From Chloroflexota bacterium (GTDB taxonomy: Bacteria > Chloroflexota > Anaerolineae > Anaerolineales > Villigracilaceae): a DNA stretch of 64,000 nt. Below are positions 60,953-64,000 of the stretch, piece after piece. Made by a program: the position numbers and the translations under genes. Position 1 is the first letter of the stretch, and every line of letters begins with the position of its first letter. The stretch covers positions 62,001 through 126,000 of the forward strand of contig JAAENC010000496.1 of the NCBI GenBank assembly GCA_024224815.1. The letters run 5' to 3'. Below the pieces are notes generated by a model. It ran no database searches, had not been told where the DNA came from, and saw only the letters and a list, made by a program, of their open reading frames with translations.

Positions 60953-62695
60953 ATGAGAAAAGAAATAGAAAAGTTGGAAATAAAACTCTCCAACACAACC
61001 GATATCAAAGAAAAGGTTGACACCCTTATTGCATTAATTGCAATACTCAAAGAAGTAGACCCTCATCGTTCGCTCGAACTCTGCCAAAGAGCCATTGAGT
61101 TAGCAACAACCGGGCAATTTGAAAGCGAACCATACCAAAAAGGCTTTACACTCGCATTAATTCATCAGGGTTCTGTCTTTTCAATACTTGGTGACACAAG
61201 CCAAGCAATGAAAAGTGTGTCGCATGCCATCTCAATCCTTACCGGGACAAATGATTTATATGGGCTTACAAAAGCGCTAAATCTATTTGGGATTATTTAC
61301 ATGAATCTAGGAGATTTTCATAAAGCATTATCTTATTCGCTCGAGGCCCTTAACATGGCACGCGAAAATCAAAATGCTCAACAAGAAGCTGCGATACTCT
61401 CAAATCTTGGTCACGTATATAATCGCTTGGGAGATATAAAAAAAGAATTAGAGGTCTACAACCAAGCTTTGAAACTAGTTCGTGGTGATGATAAAGATAA
61501 AATGACATCAATTATTTTCAATAATATTGCGATGGCATATCACACTCAAAAAAGATACGCAAAAGCCTTAGAAGCTGCTCAAAAAAGTCTTCGCATATCT
61601 CAAGATATAGGGGTAAGATTGCTCGAAACAAATGTACTTTGCACAATAGGGGATATCTATTTAGATATGAGTAGCTACGCCAAAGCTGTAGAATACTTTC
61701 AAAAAAGCATGATGCTCGCTCAAGAAACAGGAGACAGGTTTTTGGAAATGCTTACACTTTTCAGTTCGGGAAAATTATATTCTGAACAAAAAAATCTCAA
61801 AAAAGCTATTTCATATCTTCAGCAAGCACTAAAATTAGCGCAAGAGTTAAAATCAAAACCAGAGTTATCTCAAATCCATAAAACTCTTGCACAAGTATAT
61901 AAATCTCAAGGTAAATTCGAGTTAGCATTAGATCATTACGAAAGCTTTCACGTTATTAATGAAGAAGTGTTTAATTATGAATCGAATAGTAAAATCAGAA
62001 ACTTAAAAATACTTCATGAAACAGAGGATGCGCTTAAAAAAGCAGAGACATATCAGGTAAAAAACACAGAGCTTGAGGAAATGGTCGCGGAACGCACATT
62101 TGAATTAGAGCAAGCAAATATCCAAATTATTCAAGCTTATGATAAAAGCCTTGAAGGTTGGGCAAAAGCGCTGGAGCTAAGGCATAATGACACACTCGGA
62201 CATACGATGCGCGTTGTTGACCTTACGATGAAATTAGCTATCAAGATGGGCATATCAGATGACGAGTTAATTCATATTCGTCGAGGAGCACTTTTACATG
62301 ACATCGGCAAATTAGCTATCCCAGATCGCATTCTAAACAAGAAAGGGCCTCTTTCTAAAGAAGAAATGACGGTTATGCAAAAACACCCTGAGTATTCACA
62401 GCAACTACTAACGCCAATTGAATTCCTGCACCCAGCGTTGGATATTCCAAAGTATCATCATGAGAAATGGAATGGCTCAGGTTATCCTTTTGGTCTAAAA
62501 GAAGATGAGATTCCACTAGCCGCTCGTATCTTTGCTGTTGTTGATGTTTGGGATGCACTTTGTTTCGACCGCCCCTATCAAAAGGCGTGGGAAAAGAAAA
62601 CCACATTAGAGTATATTCTTTCAGAAGCAGGGACACATTTTGACCCTGAAGTTGTAAAGGTCTTTATTGATATGGCCGAAAAGAATGAATTATGA
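60953..62695 (+). CDS. TPR-domain HD-GYP phosphodiesterase-like protein
   Basis: A 580-aa protein with no membrane segment. Around seven to eight TPR repeats fill about 20-345 (KALNLFGIIYMNLGDFHKALSYSLEALNMA is typical), a coiled coil follows (about 345-395), then HD-GYP (about 395-575) with LLHDIGKLAIP and HHEKWNGSGYP and a repeated IFAVVDVWDAL. It probably degrades c-di-GMP under the control of a protein or peptide bound by the TPRs. Its HD-GYP half is close to that at 24759-25778. It overlaps miaA by 4 nt. Confidence 0.9.
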   Translation: MRKEIEKLEIKLSNTTDIKEKVDTLIALIAILKEVDPHRSLELCQRAIELATTGQFESEPYQKGFTLALIHQGSVFSILGDTSQAMKSVSHAISILTGTNDLYGLTKALNLFGIIYMNLGDFHKALSYSLEALNMARENQNAQQEAAILSNLGHVYNRLGDIKKELEVYNQALKLVRGDDKDKMTSIIFNNIAMAYHTQKRYAKALEAAQKSLRISQDIGVRLLETNVLCTIGDIYLDMSSYAKAVEYFQKSMMLAQETGDRFLEMLTLFSSGKLYSEQKNLKKAISYLQQALKLAQELKSKPELSQIHKTLAQVYKSQGKFELALDHYESFHVINEEVFNYESNSKIRNLKILHETEDALKKAETYQVKNTELEEMVAERTFELEQANIQIIQAYDKSLEGWAKALELRHNDTLGHTMRVVDLTMKLAIKMGISDDELIHIRRGALLHDIGKLAIPDRILNKKGPLSKEEMTVMQKHPEYSQQLLTPIEFLHPALDIPKYHHEKWNGSGYPFGLKEDEIPLAARIFAVVDVWDALCFDRPYQKAWEKKTTLEYILSEAGTHFDPEVVKVFIDMAEKNEL

Positions 62696-63618
62696 TGAAA
62701 CTTCCCCTCATCGCAATCATCGGCCCAACAGCGGTCGGCAAGACAGAACTCTCGCTCCAGCTTGCGGAGCGTTTTAACGGAGAGATCATTTCATCCGATT
62801 CGCGTTTGTTTTATCGTGGGATGAATATCGGCACAGCAAAGCCCTCTGCAGAAGAAATGGCGCGAGTGCCCCATCATTTGATTGATGTCTCAAACCCTGA
62901 TGAGACGTGGTCTTTGGGGCAGTTTCAGAAGGCAGCGGCAAAAATTATTGAAGATATTGTTGGGCGTGGAAAGATACCTTTTCTCGTTGGTGGGACGGGG
63001 CAATATTTTAGAGCAGTCACAGAGGGCTGGCTTCCGCCAGAAGTGAAAGCGGATGAGCGTTTAAGGGGAGAATTAGAAAAGTTGAATGAAGAAAAAGGCA
63101 AGGAGTGGCTACACGCTAAACTCACCATGCTCGATTCTGTCGCAGCTGAGAAGATTGATTATCGCAATGTGCGGCGGACGATTAGAGCATTGGAAGTGAT
63201 CATGACAACAGGGAAGAAATTTTCATCGCAACGAAAGCAAAGTGGAGAATCACCCTATAATTTATTGACGATTGGGCTGAAACGTCCACGCCCGGAGCTA
63301 TATGAGCGTGTTGACCTGCGGATCGAGCAGATGTTTGAAGCGGGATTATTGGATGAGGCACAAAATTTGCTTGATGCGGGATATGCGGCTGATCTGCCGA
63401 GTATGTCGGCATTAGGGTATAGACAGTGTATAGCGGTTTTAAACGGAGAGATGTCTCAGGATGAAGCTATCGTGCAAATGAAACGGATTACGCGGGTTTT
63501 CGTACGGAGGCAAGCCAATTGGTTCAAAGAAGCTGACGAGCGCATCACGTGGTTTTACGCGGGCGATGCGGGGCTTTTTATCCAAACTGAAGAAAAAATT
63601 CTTGAGTGGTTAAGCTAA
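62692..63618 (+). CDS. miaA: tRNA dimethylallyltransferase
   Basis: A 308-aa enzyme that adds an isopentenyl group to A37 of tRNAs reading U-starting codons. P-loop GPTAVGKTELS (11-21), the substrate-binding SSDSRLFYRGMNIGTAKPS, and the later VGGTGQYFRA and DYRNVRRTIRALEV are standard. Its start overlaps the HD-GYP gene (ATGATGA), so translation is coupled. Two consecutive ATG codons are possible starts. Confidence 0.95.
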   Translation: MMKLPLIAIIGPTAVGKTELSLQLAERFNGEIISSDSRLFYRGMNIGTAKPSAEEMARVPHHLIDVSNPDETWSLGQFQKAAAKIIEDIVGRGKIPFLVGGTGQYFRAVTEGWLPPEVKADERLRGELEKLNEEKGKEWLHAKLTMLDSVAAEKIDYRNVRRTIRALEVIMTTGKKFSSQRKQSGESPYNLLTIGLKRPRPELYERVDLRIEQMFEAGLLDEAQNLLDAGYAADLPSMSALGYRQCIAVLNGEMSQDEAIVQMKRITRVFVRRQANWFKEADERITWFYAGDAGLFIQTEEKILEWLS

Positions 63619-63630
63619 GCGTCCAATCAC

Positions 63631-63675
63631 CGTGAGATTGCTTCGTCGGAAGCACATCCTCCTCGCAAATTCATC
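63631..63675. repeat. Dispersed palindromic repeat (TTGCGAGG family), half copy 6
   Basis: Only the right half is present: GAGATTGCTTCGTCGG, ATCCTCCTCGCAAATTCATC. Compare copy 3 at 27504. Confidence 0.7.
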
Positions 63676-63723
63676 TCTACTTAGCATTAATGACTAAAAT
63701 CTAATTTTAGAAAATTTTTCCTG

Positions 63724-63729
63724 TATAAT
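63724..63729 (+). promoter_or_regulatory. -10 element of the acyl-CoA ligase gene
   Basis: A perfect TATAAT with no clear -35. The gene has an unusually strong ribosome binding site, AGGAGGAGG, at 63763-63771, nine bases before the ATG. Confidence 0.6.
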
Positions 63730-63779
63730 AGGTAAACCCGAAGGCAAAATCAATTGAATATTTAGGAGGAGGTTCCCCA

Positions 63780-64000
63780 ATGGAGCAAGTCTGGTTAAAG
63801 AACTACGATAAAGGTGTTCCGCACAGTGTTGATTATCCACAGAAACCTTTATTTCACTTTTTAGAAGAAGCTGCCGAGAAATACCCCGACAAAGCCTGTA
63901 CGATCTTTAAAGGTGCGAAAGTTTCTTATAAAGAGATGAACGAGATCACAGATGCGCTCGCCGGTGCTCTGGTAGATTTGGGGGTCAAAAAGGGCGACCG
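63780..64000 (+). CDS. Long-chain acyl-CoA synthetase/AMP-binding ligase, N-terminal part (partial)
   Basis: The first 73 codons before the window ends. MEQVWLKNYDKGVPHSVDYP, LFHFLEEAAEKYPDKACTIF and VSYKEMNEITDALAGALVDLGVKKGDR are the usual opening of fatty-acid CoA ligases (FadD-like). It would activate fatty acids with ATP and CoA. The RBS AGGAGGAGG is unusually strong. Confidence 0.85.
   Translation, partial: MEQVWLKNYDKGVPHSVDYPQKPLFHFLEEAAEKYPDKACTIFKGAKVSYKEMNEITDALAGALVDLGVKKGD

Noticed and set aside
1..64000. CRISPR arrays, prophage or transposase genes
   Set aside because: No regularly spaced direct repeats, no phage structural genes and no transposase or integrase ORFs were seen; only small non-coding elements.

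Overview
The window looks like a chromosomal segment of a member of the Chloroflexota, most likely class Anaerolineae. This is inferred from the gene families, not from a marker-gene search. The signs are proteins with Thr/Pro low-complexity tails or linkers (about 17972-19429, 26461-27468, 53778-54794), a very long multi-GAF histidine kinase, tandem-HTH RodZ-like architecture and a moderate G+C content. Most genes are housekeeping or transport functions in short operons on both strands. I see no prophage, transposase gene or CRISPR array.

Layout. 1-3.0 kb: end of a phosphonate/phosphite ABC transporter (phnD-phnC-phnE) with an unusually long permease. 3.0-5.4 kb: DUF218 protein, HD-domain protein and a frameshifted zinc/cadmium-type CDF exporter. 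5.4-15.8 kb, minus strand: membrane protein, MBL hydrolase, MFS, esterase, zinc phospholipase C-like protein, M24 peptidase, SDR, lon and folC. 15.9-22 kb: small membrane protein, tRNA-Met, FtsB/DivIC-like protein, rplI, RodZ-like protein, rimO and a HAL2-type phosphatase. 22-25.9 kb: a decaying module (solute-binding lipoprotein plus Cache-HAMP-HD-GYP sensor) bracketed by a second copy of the phosphatase 3' end. 26-31 kb: CopD, TPR, murJ, a zinc-ribbon miniprotein, a frameshifted SDR and DUF503. 31.3-43.1 kb: a minus-strand signalling cluster (response regulator with degenerate GGDEF, nine-GAF kinase, response regulator, catalytically dead alpha/beta hydrolase). Upstream of it lies a lipid-like cluster (acyl-ACP-reductase-like enzyme, left-handed beta-helix protein, frameshifted phytol-kinase-like protein). 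43-50 kb: YccF, azlCD, MFS, tRNA-Ile2(CAU), tRNA-Gly, aldo/keto reductase and DEDDy exonuclease. 50.2-53.7 kb: aspS-asnS behind an Asn/Asp-codon leader peptide and attenuator. 53.8-55.6 kb: accessory lipoprotein, an asnS 3'-end remnant and a roughly 550-nt structured RNA with no recognised family. 55.6-64 kb: Ada-like methyltransferase, EamA, glnA, a ttuA/ttuB tRNA thiolation pair, YraN, a TPR-HD-GYP protein, miaA and the start of an acyl-CoA ligase.

Three observations stand out. (1) aspS-asnS appears to be controlled by classical ribosome-mediated attenuation: a nearly leaderless peptide with 8 Asn and 3 Asp codons ends in GGGCGA, the same sequence as the 3' arm of the downstream terminator, so a stalled ribosome would free an antiterminator. 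(2) At three separate loci, accessory genes sit directly behind a core gene (HAL2 phosphatase, exonuclease, asnS) and are followed by a diverged second copy of that core gene's 3' end, in two cases with a terminator resembling the core gene's own. This suggests a recurrent way of acquiring genes behind intact gene ends. (3) An orphan structured RNA lies at 55.0-55.56 kb.

Intergenic space is rich in dispersed elements. There are three families of about 97-100 bp inverted-terminal-repeat elements, short GC-rich palindromes that create false N-terminal extensions, and six copies of an imperfect palindromic repeat beginning TTGCGAGG. Five genes are interrupted by a single indel or nonsense codon, so either indel errors in the sequence or real decay should be kept in mind.
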